Shown one piece after another: positions 17,875-29,859 of a stretch of 64,000 nt of DNA. This DNA comes from Diplonema japonicum (lineage: Eukaryota > Euglenozoa > Diplonemea > Diplonemida > Diplonemidae), in NCBI GenBank assembly GCA_964019335.1, contig OZ025671.1:1-64000 (forward strand), given 5' to 3'. The position numbers and the translations under genes are program-made. Every line of letters starts with the position of its first letter. Positions within the stretch are counted from its first letter, which is position 1. The notes beneath the pieces are model-generated. The model saw only the letters and a list, made by a program, of their open reading frames with translations, searched no databases and had not been told where the DNA came from.

Positions 17875-19164
17875 AGTTTTTTTTTCCGCACCCAAAAGGG
17901 GTGCCAAAATGGGGCTGGACGGACGCAGATGCCTACAGGGGGTTTTTGTAAGTTTGAAAACCGAAAATTCCGGATGCAAATTTGGCTCCGCGGTGTTCTT
18001 GGTGTTCAGGCTCCCTGTCTGCCAGGGCTGGCCCACCATGGCTGTTTTCACCGCCTTCCTTGGGGCCGTAGGTCTTTTGTTATTTCCCTAAACTCCTTCT
18101 CCTTGGCTTTTTTTTTTCTTGGCGTCCGCCGTAAAATTGGTGATATTTTGATAAACAAGAGAGGTATGTATGGGGGAAAAAGTGCATGCTCAGTGTTGGG
18201 GGGGGTCCGGAATAGTGGTTTTATCCGCCTCTTTTCACCCATGGGACGGAAAAGCCCCCGCCTTGCCGATCGCGATGGAAGACACGGTTTATGGTTCCCA
18301 TGCCCCCCACCGGATCGTCTTCTACTCCTCTTTTCACTTTTTTTATTTTTTTACTAGTAAATTAAAACTTCTCTAACAAGGCGGGAGAAAAAAAAAATCT
18401 GGCATGCACAAAAAAGTGGTGATAAAGATTCGAGTTCGTGAATCACTTATCGATAGAGGAGAAAAAGGCCTCTTTCTTCTCTTTAATTTTTCTCTTTTTC
18501 AAACCTCCTTTGATGATAAAATAAAAATTTAAAATTTGGTTGCCGTTCTCTTTCCTTGTTTTTCCTTTTATTTTCTCGGCGAACCTGATGCAAAATATAA
18601 TAAACTAGGGAGGAATGAATCTTTTCTTTTCTTTTCTTTTTTTTTTTCGAGGGGGGGTAGGGTTGGGAGAAAGAAAATAAAGAAAAGAAAAATAAAAAGA
18701 AAATAAAAGATATATGAATTGAAGGGAGTCTTTGTGAGACGCCCTCTCGTCCTCTTCGTCTTCCTGCACCTTTCCCCTTTCTGCAGCGGTTTCTCCTCCG
18801 TTGGTGGTCTTGCCGTCCTTCCCCAGCCCGGCCTGAAAAAAAGAAAAAATTTGGGAAGGCTTCCATAGGTCACCAGCTATGGAAGCCCGCCTGATAAACC
18901 CACCCGTCAGCGAACAAGCTGTAGAAGGAAAACTTCTAGTTAAACCATAAGATAAAAAATAAAAAAGAATCAACTCAAAACCATCAGCAAACAATCTGTA
19001 GAAGGAAAACTCCTAGTAAAACCAAAAAGAAAAGAAACGGAAACCCAACAGCAAACATGTTTTAACAAAGGAACTTCAGGGGGAAAACTCCCGGTCCCCT
19101 TTTTTTTTTCTTTTGCTAACTTTCTTTTTTTTTTTTTTTCCCCTTTGTCGTTTTGTTGTAATGG

Positions 19165-19200
<36 letters not shown>

Positions 19201-19381
19201 GACTGGCCGTTGTTTGTACGTGCCGGGTAAAACCTGGAGACGTTTGTCAACCCGAAACACGTTGCCAACGTTCCCCTTTTGTTTAGACAAGTCAAAGACT
19301 CGTTCTTGCAAAAAAAAAAAAAAAAAAAAGGGGGGGGAATTCTAAAGAGGGCTTCCCTCAGGAACCCTTAATGTTGGCTGC

Positions 19382-22300
19382 TCAAGCCCTGGGCCCTTGC
19401 GAGCCCAGGGGGGTGGATCGACCACCCTGGGGCCCCCTCACATCTCGTTGGACAGGGCCCTTCCCGACCTTAGCGGCGCGTTGGGCCGACTGGGTCTCGT
19501 GGGAAGGTACCCTTTTTCTGGCGACCTTTTCCCCGCCCTCTACCCGGACATCGGGGTTGGAGGTTTCTGGGGTACTGACCTCCGGAGAGAGGCGCCCCCC
19601 GCCTTCAGCCCCCAGCACGGGAGACTGCGACGGACGAGCGGGCGAAGGCTCTCTGTCCACACCGGAGGGGGCCGAATGTGCCTCCGTCCCGTCCGACTCG
19701 CACAGGTCCGCGGCCATGGACACCACGGGCGCCTCCGGGAACCTCGCCTCTGGAGAGTAGAGCCCTGCACCGCTCGCCCCCGGAATGGGAGATTGCGCCG
19801 TTTCGCCTTCCTCCTGCGGCGGCCTGCTACCCACGGCCAAGGGGGTCAGGGAAGGGGGCGGAACCGCTCCGAACAGCACGCGCATGCCAGCGGCCAGGCT
19901 CGATTCTCTTACGTCCAGCTGGCCGCGACCCTTCTTCACTTTTGGGGTCCGCTGGGCGGACTGAGCCTCATTCGAGGGCACCCTCTTCCTCGCCAGACCC
20001 CTGTTCCCACTGACCTCCGGCGAATCAATCTCGAGGGGCTCGGGCGCGGTCCCGTCCTCCACCGCCGCTCCCGTCTGGATGGGGGGCTCATTAGCTTCAC
20101 CTTCCGCCTGGGCAGGGGACTCCCCTCCTTCCTCCTGGATGTGGGACTCATCACCCTCCGACTGAGTAGGGGATTCGCTATCCTCCACCTGGATGCTGGA
20201 TCCACTGCCCTCCGTCTGAGTGGGGGACTCACCCACCTCCGCCTGGGTGGGAGACCCAGCCTCCTCCTCCTGGGCGGGGAGCTCCCGGACATGGGACTCA
20301 CCACCCTCCGCCTGGATAGGGGGTTCGACGCCTTCCGACTGGATGGGGGACTCCTCCTCCCCGTCCGCCTCGAAGAGAACCCGCGCCACGTAAACTTCGT
20401 CTGACTCTAGTTGGACTGGGAACCAGGGGCGGACCGCAGGCCCCCTGACGTCCAGCAACGCTGGGTGCCTCTGTACCTTGGGATCCCTCTGGGCGGACAG
20501 GGCCTCGTTGGACGGGACCCTCTTCCTCACCAGGCTTTCCCCGATGGCTCCCACAAGCGTCACGGACGGTGTGTTCCCCGTGCTCCTGGCCTCCGGAGAG
20601 CCTGACTCACGGTCTCCCCCAAGCCTTGCCCTGTCCCCCTCCGACGAAGGGGGGCCTCGGGCAGCCCCTTCCAACACCGCCGCCACAATGGGGGAGTCGC
20701 ACCCTCCTCCGAGCACCGACTGGGAGGCCCTTGGGGTTAGCACCGCCGCTCCCTGTGAGGGTTGTGTCGTCCCCAGGCCGCTTTCTCCCGCGGGTACAGG
20801 AGAGAAGACATCCGCCTCCAGGATCGCCATGATCTGCTCCCTAGAGAACGCGCCCAGCCCGGTCCGCTCCACCTCCTGGCTCACCGCCGCTGGCGGGCCT
20901 CCGGCTTCTGCCGCTTCCAGATCGGGGCTCCCTTCGTCCTCCCTCATCGGGCTGGCCGACCCGGGTGACTCCGAACCTCCCTCCCCTCCGGCGCTCTGCA
21001 ACTCTGCGTCCCCTTCTCCGACCCCGGGGCCTTCGCTGCTGGACTCTGGGGCGGACGAGAGGACTTCCTCCATCGAAGATGACGGTGAGGGCCCCCCCTC
21101 CCCTTCCTGCGGCCCCTGCCACGACATCTGGTCGTCCTCCCTTCCCGAGGGGGACGGAGAGAGGGGAAACTGGTGGTTGCTCGGTTCTCCACTTACCTCA
21201 GCCCGTCCCTCGAGCAGGAGTGGCCCCATAGGCTCATCCCCCTCTGATGCCTGTGGCGGGGTTAGGCCCCCCTCAACCTCCGTCTGGACCGTCCCCTGCG
21301 AGCCCTCCTCCTCCATTCCTTCGGGCAATACGGCTTGGATGGTGTTTTCTGTGCCAGTGTTCCCCTCTGATGCCTGCGGCGGAGTCAGGCCCCCCTCAAC
21401 CTCCATCCGGTCCGTTCCCTGCGCGTCCTCCTCCTCCATTCCTTCAGGCAATGCGGCTTGGATGGTGTTTTCTGTGCCAGTGTTGCCCTCCGAGGAGGAG
21501 TCGGAGGCGTCCGACTGAGACGTCCCCTCCATGGGTTCCCCACCCTCTATCGAATCACTCTTCTCCTCCTCCTCCTCCACGGACATGTCGGTCGGGCCCA
21601 CCTCCTCCGCCGGGGTGGAGGTGTATCCCAGCGACGTCCCTCCGCCCTGCCCATCCCCGCTCTCTTCCGTGTCCTCCTCCATCAAGCCGGGCTCCTCCTC
21701 CTGAGGACTTCCCTCCCCCATGGACAAGTCGGCTGTTTCGTTTTCTTTAGAACCTGAGATGTCCACCCGCGGGGCAGCGGGGCCTGCCTGCGGGACCCAC
21801 CCTTCTGCGAGCGAGCTCCCTGCCGTATCATCCTCCATCGCGTCGGGGCTGGAGACGTCTGGTAGCGGCACTGCCTCCCAGGGCTCCCTCACCTCCGTCG
21901 CGTCAGGGGTCCCCCCCTCCCCCGCGGGGGCCAAGTCCGTCCCTCCGACGACCGGGGGGGCGGCGGGGATGTCCGCCTGCGGAGCACCGCCCTCCAGCCC
22001 GTCCTCGCTTTCCACCTCCATCAAGCCGAAGTCCTCCCCCTGCAATGAGAGAGGGCCTGTCTGCAACTCCGCCTGCTCCTCTGGCATGTCCTCTGCCGGG
22101 TCCTCCTCCATCGCGCTGGGGCCATCCTGCGTCGTGCACACTTCCTCCTCTCCAGCGGGCATGTCGGCTGATTCGGTTTTTGTCGTGCCTGACGCGTCCT
22201 CCGTCGAGGGTGGGGGGGCGCCCGCTGCCTGGGCTTCCTCGTCTCCTGGGCCATCGGGGGGGATGTCTGGGGCCGGGGGTGGGTCGGGCGGTGCTTGTGT

Positions 22301-25300
22301 CTCTTTGATCGGGTGCCTCCTCCTCGTCTCCACTGCCACCTCTCTCATGAGGGCTACGCTCAGTTCCTCTGTCATGGTCCTATAGACCTCCGTCGCGTCC
22401 CGCTGCCTCTTCTTCGCCACCTCCGCCGCGATCCTCTTCAGCACCCTCCTGGCGTCGGTCCCGAACCCGCCAAACGTCTCCAGAGCACAGGGGGTGAACC
22501 GTATCCGGGCTCTCTCGCAGTCGCTCGCGTACTTCGCCCGCTTCGACTCCGCCTGTTTCTCCGCAGCCGCCCCCGGAACCGCCATTGCCGCCGCCAGGTG
22601 GGCGCTCGCACACGGGTGGACCACCGTCACGTCGATGGCCAGAGGGCCCTCGCCTTCCACCCCCATCGGGAGGTAAACGTCAGCAGGCTTCCTCCCGTCA
22701 CCCAGGAGGCCTTGTTGCTCCTTCACCGCTTGCAACCCGCCGCTGTAGCAGTGCTTCACCAACATGTCCCTCACCCTGTCGTGCCTCTTCGTCATGACCG
22801 CACCTCTCTTGCAAACCATGGCATGGTCGCCTAGTGCGTCGTTGTCCTCACCGCACATCGGGCACTTCCCCTCGGACCCGACTGCGGTGCCAAGGAGCCA
22901 GCTGGTCAGCGTCCTGAACTCATCGTTCTTTAGTTCGTTATTCAAGCCCGTGATCGCCGTCAGCCAAGCCCCTGCTTTGTGAACCTTCAGCGAGTTCAAC
23001 CTGGCCTTGTCCCTACCACCCGGGGAGCTCCCGAACAGCGCACCCCAGGACTTCTCCTCGAGGATCTGCGACATCTTCCTCTGAGGGTACAGCCTCGGGG
23101 TGTTTCGCAGCAGGTCCACGGAGAGCCTGTCAGGATCGTCGGCTGCGAGGTGGCCGTTGAACCACTCGACCCCCCACTCCCAGCCACCCGCCAGTGAAGC
23201 GTCCCAGTCGTACCCCCCCAGGATCTCCGACGCCAGCTCCTGGGTCGCCGCCAGCGAGGCCATGTTCGCCACTAGGGCGTGTTCGCTGCAGCTGCGAAGG
23301 CCCATCCCTCCCCTCCTCGTCGCAAGCTTCGCCTGGCTCCACTCCCTCTCCCCGAGCTCCCGGGCAAGAAGGTGCTCCATCGCCCCCTTCACCAGGCCGT
23401 CGAATTCCGTCAAGGGGCCCGCTAGCTGCGTGTGCGGTACCGTGCGCATGAGGTGGACCATCTTGCTGTACGAGCTGCAGTTCTTCACCAAGGCGTAGCC
23501 CGACTGGGTCCTCATCTTCTTCTGCATCTCGAAGGTCTTGCCCAGGGCCTCGAGCTTCTTTGCCAAGAAGGCCTTCGTGTACTCCGCGTCCCCTATGGGG
23601 GTCCCCAGGAGCTCGAAGTTCCCATCCGAGCTCATTTTCTCCTTGGAGAAACCGGAGAAGCCCCACTCTTCTGGGTCGGTCGGCTTCTCACCAGACACCC
23701 AGATCAACTCGCACTTCTGCGGCTTCACCTTCAGGCCTCGCTTCGCCGACTCCTCTACCACGATGCGGTAGGCCTTCTCCACCTGTCCCCTCTCTCCGGC
23801 CAGGAACCCGTCATCGAGGTAGAAGAACTGGAGGTCCAGACTTGTATCCGCCCTTATCTTCTCCAGTACTGGCTGCAGCGCGAGGGAGAACAGCAACGGA
23901 CCCACCGGGTCGCCCTGCTGGACCCCCTCCCTCGAGAGTAGCTCCGTCCCCTCGTGGAACAGCTTGGATGGGTGTCTGTAGCAAGATTCGGCCCACTTGT
24001 ACCCCTTGGGAACCTTCGCGCACGCCTCCTTTAGCATCTCGTACCTGCTGATTGTGTTGAAGGCGTTTGCGTAGTCTATCTTGATCGCCACTCGGGATAC
24101 GTCGTCCTGTTTCGCCTTCTCCACGTACTGCCTTGTCGCGTGGACAGCCGCCTCCATCCCCGCGGGGACCGCCACCCCGATCTGGCCCCCCTTCCTCAGG
24201 TAGGACTTGGCCACTTCCGCCCCTTCCTTGTCAAGGATTGCCTTCCCTACAAGTCGTCTCAGGCTCTCTCCTACGGCGATCGGACGGACTCCCCTGTCCG
24301 GTTTCCGCAGCGGAATCAAGCTCGCCCCTAGTAGCACCGGTGCCACCTCAGCCGGAGTCTGACCTCTGGCCATGATATTGCACACCTCGGTGAGAGCCGC
24401 CAGGGCCCCTACTTCCGTCACCACGCCGTCCACCCCGTCCTTCAGGTGTTGGGCGCTCAACCCAGTCGGCCCAGCCGCTTTCCCCTTGTCAAAGTCCCGG
24501 ACCATGCTCAGAACGTCGACGGCCGTGACGTCCTCGAAGGAGTCAGCCGGATTCAGTTCTAGCCCCGAGGGGTCAACCGATGCCTCAGGGTGGAGGCCCA
24601 GGAGCTTCTCGAAGGTCTCGGTGGAGTCCTCCGCCAACCCTCCCGCAGTTAGCGCTGCGTTGGCTCTGGAGAAGCGCCCATCCCTGCACAGCGTCTCCCC
24701 TCTCTTCAGCCTGGATTCGTCGTCTGGATCCTTCGAGACTCTCTTCTCCGATAGGGGGACTCCGTTCCACACCTGCTGGTACTCCCCTCTGATCCAGGCC
24801 TCCAACTTCTGCTTGGCGCTGCTCTCCCCGGACTTCCGACGTGCCTTTCCACCCCTGCGTCTGCCCAGGCAAGCCTTCGGAAGCATCAGGAGCAGCACCC
24901 ACGACAGGTAGGAGTTCTCCTGCTTCACCCTCACCAGTGCCGTCTTCAGCGCCAGACTCCACAACCCTTGGAGCGGGACGGGGATGTGCTTCATGAGGCC
25001 CACTTTCCGGGTGGCCACCTCCTCCAGAGAAGGAAGTGCGTCCCGGCTAGGGGCCGCCTTCACATCCACGGGACCCCCAGGAGCGCTGTACCTGGCGATG
25101 CACCTGACGTGAGCCGCCTCCCGTTCGCCCACCACCGACCCACACACGCAGGTCTTGAGGCCAAACTTCTTCAGCTCCTGCGGGAGTACCTCCTCGTCCA
25201 GCAGGTGGTCGTTCAAGTGGGACTTCAGCAGTTCCCACCCCAAGATCGCCGGGCCTCCCATGTGGGACGACCTCTCGCACCCCCTCACCGGGCACTGGAA

Positions 25301-28300
25301 ACTCCTGACCTTGCTGTCCAGTCGTGGGGCATCCTTCATGTGGTGTCCGTTGGGCCTGATGGAGGACTCCGGCATCAGGAGGTGGGCGAGGTCCAGGATG
25401 GCGGGCCTGGTCCCCGAGGGGGCTAGCCTCGCCTCCACCGCCCAATCCACCAGGGTGGACTTTCCGCCCTCCGAGACCAACACAGGCCTGTAGTGGGATC
25501 CCGTGAAGCCAAGCACCACCGTATCCTCCGGTTCCCTTGCCTCCCCGAGCTTCAAGACCTGGGCGTCACCCCCGGTCACGACCACGACCGTCTTTTGCCA
25601 GACCTCCACCGCCGCCTGCAGACAAAGGTGGTCCCCCCACTCCCCTTGCTTTGCCATGTAGTGGATGTAGGCCTCAAAACCGATCGGATCCACAAAGCTC
25701 TCGAACCTGCCCCTGTTGTCCCTTATGTGGTTGACCACCCGACTCCTCACCTCTCCGTGTCGTTCCTTCTCCCCCAGCAGCACCACCGCCAGAGAGCGGA
25801 ACAAGCAATCCCCTCCGCCCCCAGCATCCTCCTCCTTGGCACCCACCTCGTGCAGGATCGACTCCCTGGTGACAGACGAGCCCGATATCCCACGGACGAG
25901 GCGGGAGGGCTCCTTCTCGGGCTTGGGCCGGCAATTCACGCACCGCTCCTTGTTCCCCGCCGTGAACAGCACGCTGCACCCTCCGCAGATCGCGAAACCC
26001 ATCGCCTTCGCGTTCTCTGGCGTGAGCTCTCCGGCGTGGGTCTTCGACAGGTGGTACTGCAAGCCCGCCTTCGACGAGTGCTCTTTCTTACCCTTCTCAC
26101 ACAGCAGGCACTCCCACACTCCGTCGGTCCTTCGGGAAGCCCCGGCCGTGCTCCTACTGGTGGCGGGGGGGCCTCCGGCTGCGCCTGGGGGCGGAGGCGG
26201 GGGTGGGGGTTGGGAAAGCGTTGCTCCGCCTTTGAGCGAGGAGGCTTCTAAGGGGAGGGGGGGCACGGGGCTCCGATAGACCACCCTGGTATAGGGCCCC
26301 CAACGTCTCCTGGCCACCCACCTCTTCCTCGCAAGGTGTTTCCCGGCCCTCGACCTGATGGCCCTCCTGGCCATCGCAGCCCTCTCCTCCGCTTCCGCTA
26401 TCCCGATGAGCCGGGCTGCAACAGCTGGAGGGGCGGGACCGCACCCCTTCTTCTTGCAGGCTTCCCTTTCCCTCCTCTTCTCGACCCTTCTCTGGCGGTG
26501 CAGCCTCCTCCGCTCCCTGTCAGCGATTTCCCTAGCCTTCTCCCTGGCCTGGGCCCTCTCCTCGCGGCGCCTTTGGAGGGTGGCCTCGCTACGGTGTCTC
26601 CTCCCCCGGCCCTTCGTCACCGTCTGCCTCGTCTTCCGGGGTCCCGGGGCCAACCAGGGTACTCCCCCTCCATTCCTCCCCTGCGGGGCGCGCTCCGGCT
26701 TCCATCTTTCCTCCTGGGCCACCGCCCCCACCACCCCCTGGAGGGTGGTGGAAACGGGGGCCAGGACCCCCCTCCTGTTAGTGAGTGTGGGTGTGTTTTT
26801 TTGTTTATTTTCCACCCTCAAAAAAAGTCCCGGACCCATTCGGATCCGGGTGTAAAGGGGGGGTGACAATGGGGGGGCCGAAGGGGCGCTAACCTCTCTA
26901 GGGAGAGCACCCTTCTCTTTTTTCTTCTTATCCTCCTTCTGGGAGGAAACAAAGGGGGGGGAATCCACTTGGGGGGGGTTTGCAAGGGGGGGATTTACAA
27001 GAGGGGGGACAGATAAACCATAAATAGAAGAAGCAGAGGAAGGGGCGCTACCCTCTCTCGGGAGTGCACCCTTCCCTTTTTTTTTTTTCTTATCCTCCTC
27101 CTGGGAGGGAACAAAGGGGGGGGGATCTACAAGGGGGGGGTTTACAAGGGGGGAATTTACAAGAGGGGGGACAGATAAACAAGAGAAAGAAGAAAAAGAA
27201 GAAGCGGAGGAAGGGGGGGAGTTTACAAGAGGGGAGACAGATAATCCAGAGATAGAAGAAGCAGAGGAAGGGGCGCTACCCTCTCTCGGGAGTGCACCCT
27301 TACCTATTTTTTTCTTGTCCTCCCCCTGGGAAGAAACAAAGGGGGGGGAATCTACAATGGGGGGGTTTACAAGGGGGGAATTTACAAGAGGGGGGACAGA
27401 TAAACAAGAGAAAGAAGAACAAGAAGAAGCGGAGGAAGGGGGGGAAGGGGCGCCTCCCTCTCTCGGGGACACCTCCTTCGCACTCTCTTTCCTTCTCCCC
27501 ACAAACACAGTTTTTTTTTTTTCTATTTCCTCCACAGAGGACACAGAGGGGGAGGGGAGGGGCACGGGGCAGCCAACCGTCCGCAGGGTGATCGACACCC
27601 TGGAGCCCGAAGAACACCCTTCGGGGATGTGGTGGGTCCATTCGTAGCGGGCCTCACCCTCCAGAATGGCCCAGGTGAAGGGAGGCACCAGGTACTTCGA
27701 TACCCTGGACCCCTTCTTCAGGACCATCGTGGTCTCTGCGCCGTACGAGAGGATGAGGACCACTGGTCCCAACCTCACGTCGTCGGTGTGGTGGGCGATT
27801 CCACACCCAGGCTCGTATCGATTTACGAGCACCTGGTCTGGGGTGATCCCCAGCCCCGCTGCGGTGGCCACCTCCGCCACCCAACCCCTGGCCCCCTCTG
27901 GGATCGGGGTGGTGCGGCGCACTTTGGCACGGGCACCCACCCACCTGAAACCAAATTGGAGGGTTTCCCTCCCTTTGTTCCCCGAAATGGACTCCCACCC
28001 CCCCGAGAGCAAGGTCTCTGGGTGGGTGGGAGCTGGGCCTGTTCTTAAGCCCGGGGGGTGGTCCCCTCCCGTGAGCACCCACCCTCCTTCTTTCTTTTTT
28101 TCCCCCCTCTCAGTCTTCAGGCGGGTGGCGGTGGCGGCTGCGGAATCGGGAGCGGGCGCGCTGGCTGCGGGTGGTTCTATTTTTTTATGTTTTTTATTAT
28201 TTTTTACGACATCTAGAGGGGATCTAAGGGGAGGGGAGGGGTCATACTGCCCGGCCAGATTTCGGTCTGGTCGGGTGGTCGGCTTGGTCGGCGTCTCTCG

Positions 28301-28354
28301 TAGGCGTTCCTCCTGCGGGCGGCGGTCTCCGACGACGTTTCGTCTAGGGTCCAT
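19382..28354 (-). CDS. Retrotransposon polyprotein, copy III (AlkB-OTU-RT-RLE)
   Basis: The ORF has 2990 codons from ATG to TGA. Its translation is the same as copy II throughout as far as I compared, with every catalytic motif present: HxD, WxHxI and RxSxTxR of AlkB; GDC and HY of OTU; FYLDD of RT; CCHC and the paired Asp of the endonuclease; and three RKRVPS motifs in the tail. There is no sign of decay. With copy II it makes two full coding-competent copies side by side. Confidence 0.93.
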   Translation of the reverse strand: MDPRRNVVGDRRPQEERLRETPTKPTTRPDRNLAGQYDPSPPLRSPLDVVKNNKKHKKIEPPAASAPAPDSAAATATRLKTERGEKKKEGGWVLTGGDHPPGLRTGPAPTHPETLLSGGWESISGNKGRETLQFGFRWVGARAKVRRTTPIPEGARGWVAEVATAAGLGITPDQVLVNRYEPGCGIAHHTDDVRLGPVVLILSYGAETTMVLKKGSRVSKYLVPPFTWAILEGEARYEWTHHIPEGCSSGSRVSITLRTVGCPVPLPSPSVSSVEEIEKKKTVFVGRRKESAKEVSPREGGAPSPPSSASSCSSFSCLSVPPLVNSPLVNPPIVDSPPFVSSQGEDKKKIGKGALPREGSAPSSASSISGLSVSPLVNSPPSSASSFSSFSCLSVPPLVNSPLVNPPLVDPPPFVPSQEEDKKKKKGKGALPREGSAPSSASSIYGLSVPPLVNPPLANPPQVDSPPFVSSQKEDKKKKEKGALPREVSAPSAPPLSPPLYTRIRMGPGLFLRVENKQKNTPTLTNRRGVLAPVSTTLQGVVGAVAQEERWKPERAPQGRNGGGVPWLAPGPRKTRQTVTKGRGRRHRSEATLQRRREERAQAREKAREIADRERRRLHRQRRVEKRREREACKKKGCGPAPPAVAARLIGIAEAEERAAMARRAIRSRAGKHLARKRWVARRRWGPYTRVVYRSPVPPLPLEASSLKGGATLSQPPPPPPPPGAAGGPPATSRSTAGASRRTDGVWECLLCEKGKKEHSSKAGLQYHLSKTHAGELTPENAKAMGFAICGGCSVLFTAGNKERCVNCRPKPEKEPSRLVRGISGSSVTRESILHEVGAKEEDAGGGGDCLFRSLAVVLLGEKERHGEVRSRVVNHIRDNRGRFESFVDPIGFEAYIHYMAKQGEWGDHLCLQAAVEVWQKTVVVVTGGDAQVLKLGEAREPEDTVVLGFTGSHYRPVLVSEGGKSTLVDWAVEARLAPSGTRPAILDLAHLLMPESSIRPNGHHMKDAPRLDSKVRSFQCPVRGCERSSHMGGPAILGWELLKSHLNDHLLDEEVLPQELKKFGLKTCVCGSVVGEREAAHVRCIARYSAPGGPVDVKAAPSRDALPSLEEVATRKVGLMKHIPVPLQGLWSLALKTALVRVKQENSYLSWVLLLMLPKACLGRRRGGKARRKSGESSAKQKLEAWIRGEYQQVWNGVPLSEKRVSKDPDDESRLKRGETLCRDGRFSRANAALTAGGLAEDSTETFEKLLGLHPEASVDPSGLELNPADSFEDVTAVDVLSMVRDFDKGKAAGPTGLSAQHLKDGVDGVVTEVGALAALTEVCNIMARGQTPAEVAPVLLGASLIPLRKPDRGVRPIAVGESLRRLVGKAILDKEGAEVAKSYLRKGGQIGVAVPAGMEAAVHATRQYVEKAKQDDVSRVAIKIDYANAFNTISRYEMLKEACAKVPKGYKWAESCYRHPSKLFHEGTELLSREGVQQGDPVGPLLFSLALQPVLEKIRADTSLDLQFFYLDDGFLAGERGQVEKAYRIVVEESAKRGLKVKPQKCELIWVSGEKPTDPEEWGFSGFSKEKMSSDGNFELLGTPIGDAEYTKAFLAKKLEALGKTFEMQKKMRTQSGYALVKNCSSYSKMVHLMRTVPHTQLAGPLTEFDGLVKGAMEHLLARELGEREWSQAKLATRRGGMGLRSCSEHALVANMASLAATQELASEILGGYDWDASLAGGWEWGVEWFNGHLAADDPDRLSVDLLRNTPRLYPQRKMSQILEEKSWGALFGSSPGGRDKARLNSLKVHKAGAWLTAITGLNNELKNDEFRTLTSWLLGTAVGSEGKCPMCGEDNDALGDHAMVCKRGAVMTKRHDRVRDMLVKHCYSGGLQAVKEQQGLLGDGRKPADVYLPMGVEGEGPLAIDVTVVHPCASAHLAAAMAVPGAAAEKQAESKRAKYASDCERARIRFTPCALETFGGFGTDARRVLKRIAAEVAKKRQRDATEVYRTMTEELSVALMREVAVETRRRHPIKETQAPPDPPPAPDIPPDGPGDEEAQAAGAPPPSTEDASGTTKTESADMPAGEEEVCTTQDGPSAMEEDPAEDMPEEQAELQTGPLSLQGEDFGLMEVESEDGLEGGAPQADIPAAPPVVGGTDLAPAGEGGTPDATEVREPWEAVPLPDVSSPDAMEDDTAGSSLAEGWVPQAGPAAPRVDISGSKENETADLSMGEGSPQEEEPGLMEEDTEESGDGQGGGTSLGYTSTPAEEVGPTDMSVEEEEEKSDSIEGGEPMEGTSQSDASDSSSEGNTGTENTIQAALPEGMEEEDAQGTDRMEVEGGLTPPQASEGNTGTENTIQAVLPEGMEEEGSQGTVQTEVEGGLTPPQASEGDEPMGPLLLEGRAEVSGEPSNHQFPLSPSPSGREDDQMSWQGPQEGEGGPSPSSSMEEVLSSAPESSSEGPGVGEGDAELQSAGGEGGSESPGSASPMREDEGSPDLEAAEAGGPPAAVSQEVERTGLGAFSREQIMAILEADVFSPVPAGESGLGTTQPSQGAAVLTPRASQSVLGGGCDSPIVAAVLEGAARGPPSSEGDRARLGGDRESGSPEARSTGNTPSVTLVGAIGESLVRKRVPSNEALSAQRDPKVQRHPALLDVRGPAVRPWFPVQLESDEVYVARVLFEADGEEESPIQSEGVEPPIQAEGGESHVRELPAQEEEAGSPTQAEVGESPTQTEGSGSSIQVEDSESPTQSEGDESHIQEEGGESPAQAEGEANEPPIQTGAAVEDGTAPEPLEIDSPEVSGNRGLARKRVPSNEAQSAQRTPKVKKGRGQLDVRESSLAAGMRVLFGAVPPPSLTPLAVGSRPPQEEGETAQSPIPGASGAGLYSPEARFPEAPVVSMAADLCESDGTEAHSAPSGVDREPSPARPSQSPVLGAEGGGRLSPEVSTPETSNPDVRVEGGEKVARKRVPSHETQSAQRAAKVGKGPVQRDVRGPQGGRSTPLGSQGPRA

Positions 28355-28495
28355 TTTTATTTTTTTTTTTTTTGTGTTGAGGGGGGAGGGGATCCTTTGC
28401 TAAACGGCAGGCGGGCCGGGCCGAAACAACCCCCCCAGACGACGACGAACGGACACCGAGCGGACGCAGCAGGCACCAACAAAAACACAGACGAC

Positions 28496-28533
28496 CAATA
28501 AAGTACAGAAACTGTAGCTTTAGAATCGTTGGT
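28496..28533 (-). other. Spliced-leader sequence at 5' end of copy III
   Basis: 38 of 38 nt are identical to the other SL sites. It directly follows, on the minus strand, the hairpin and A9 tract that end copy IV. Confidence 0.88.
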
Positions 28534-29823
28534 AGTTTTTTTTTCCGCACCCAAAAGGGGTGCCAAAATGGGGCTGGACGGACGCAGATGCCTACAGGGG
28601 GTTTTTGTAAGTTTGAAAACCGAAAATTCCGGATGCAAATTTGGCTCCGCGGTGTTCTTGGTGTTCAGGCTCCCTGTCTGCCAGGGCTGGCCCACCATGG
28701 CTGTTTTCACCGCCTTCCTTGGGGCCGTAGGTCTTTTGTTATTTCCCTAAACTCCTTCTCCTTGGCTTTTTTTTTTCTTGGCGTCCGCCGTAAAATTGGT
28801 GATATTTTGATAAACAAGAGAGGTATGTATGGGGGAAAAAGTGCATGCTCAGTGTTGGGGGGGGTCCGGAATAGTGGTTTTATCCGCCTCTTTTCACCCA
28901 TGGGACGGAAAAGCCCCCGCCTTGCCGATCGCGATGGAAGACACGGTTTATGGTTCCCATGCCCCCCACCGGATCGTCTTCTACTCCTCTTTTCACTTTT
29001 TTTATTTTTTTACTAGTAAATTAAAACTTCTCTAACAAGGCGGGAGAAAAAAAAAATCTGGCATGCACAAAAAAGTGGTGATAAAGATTCGAGTTCGTGA
29101 ATCACTTATCGATAGAGGAGAAAAAGGCCTCTTTCTTCTCTTTAATTTTTCTCTTTTTCAAACCTCCTTTGATGATAAAATAAAAATTTAAAATTTGGTT
29201 GCCGTTCTCTTTCCTTGTTTTTCCTTTTATTTTCTCGGCGAACCTGATGCAAAATATAATAAACTAGGGAGGAATGAATCTTTTCTTTTCTTTTCTTTTT
29301 TTTTTTCGAGGGGGGGTAGGGTTGGGAGAAAGAAAATAAAGAAAAGAAAAATAAAAAGAAAATAAAAGATATATGAATTGAAGGGAGTCTTTGTGAGACG
29401 CCCTCTCGTCCTCTTCGTCTTCCTGCACCTTTCCCCTTTCTGCAGCGGTTTCTCCTCCGTTGGTGGTCTTGCCGTCCTTCCCCAGCCCGGCCTGAAAAAA
29501 AGAAAAAATTTGGGAAGGCTTCCATAGGTCACCAGCTATGGAAGCCCGCCTGATAAACCCACCCGTCAGCGAACAAGCTGTAGAAGGAAAACTTCTAGTT
29601 AAACCATAAGATAAAAAATAAAAAAGAATCAACTCAAAACCATCAGCAAACAATCTGTAGAAGGAAAACTCCTAGTAAAACCAAAAAGAAAAGAAACGGA
29701 AACCCAACAGCAAACATGTTTTAACAAAGGAACTTCAGGGGGAAAACTCCCGGTCCCCTTTTTTTTTTCTTTTGCTAACTTTCTTTTTTTTTTTTTTTCC
29801 CCTTTGTCGTTTTGTTGTAATGG

Positions 29824-29859
<36 letters not shown>

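Larger units (their letters stand above)
17875..28533 (-). mobile_element. SL-headed non-LTR retrotransposon, copy III (intact, 10,659 bp)
   Basis: This copy has the same unit length as copy II, with even the long A and T runs keeping their lengths. At the sites where copies differ (near 15504 and 15945 in II, 26163 and 26604 here), II and III agree with each other against I and IV. Its hairpin plus A9 end (17888-17904 and the following run) touches the SL of copy II. Confidence 0.9.
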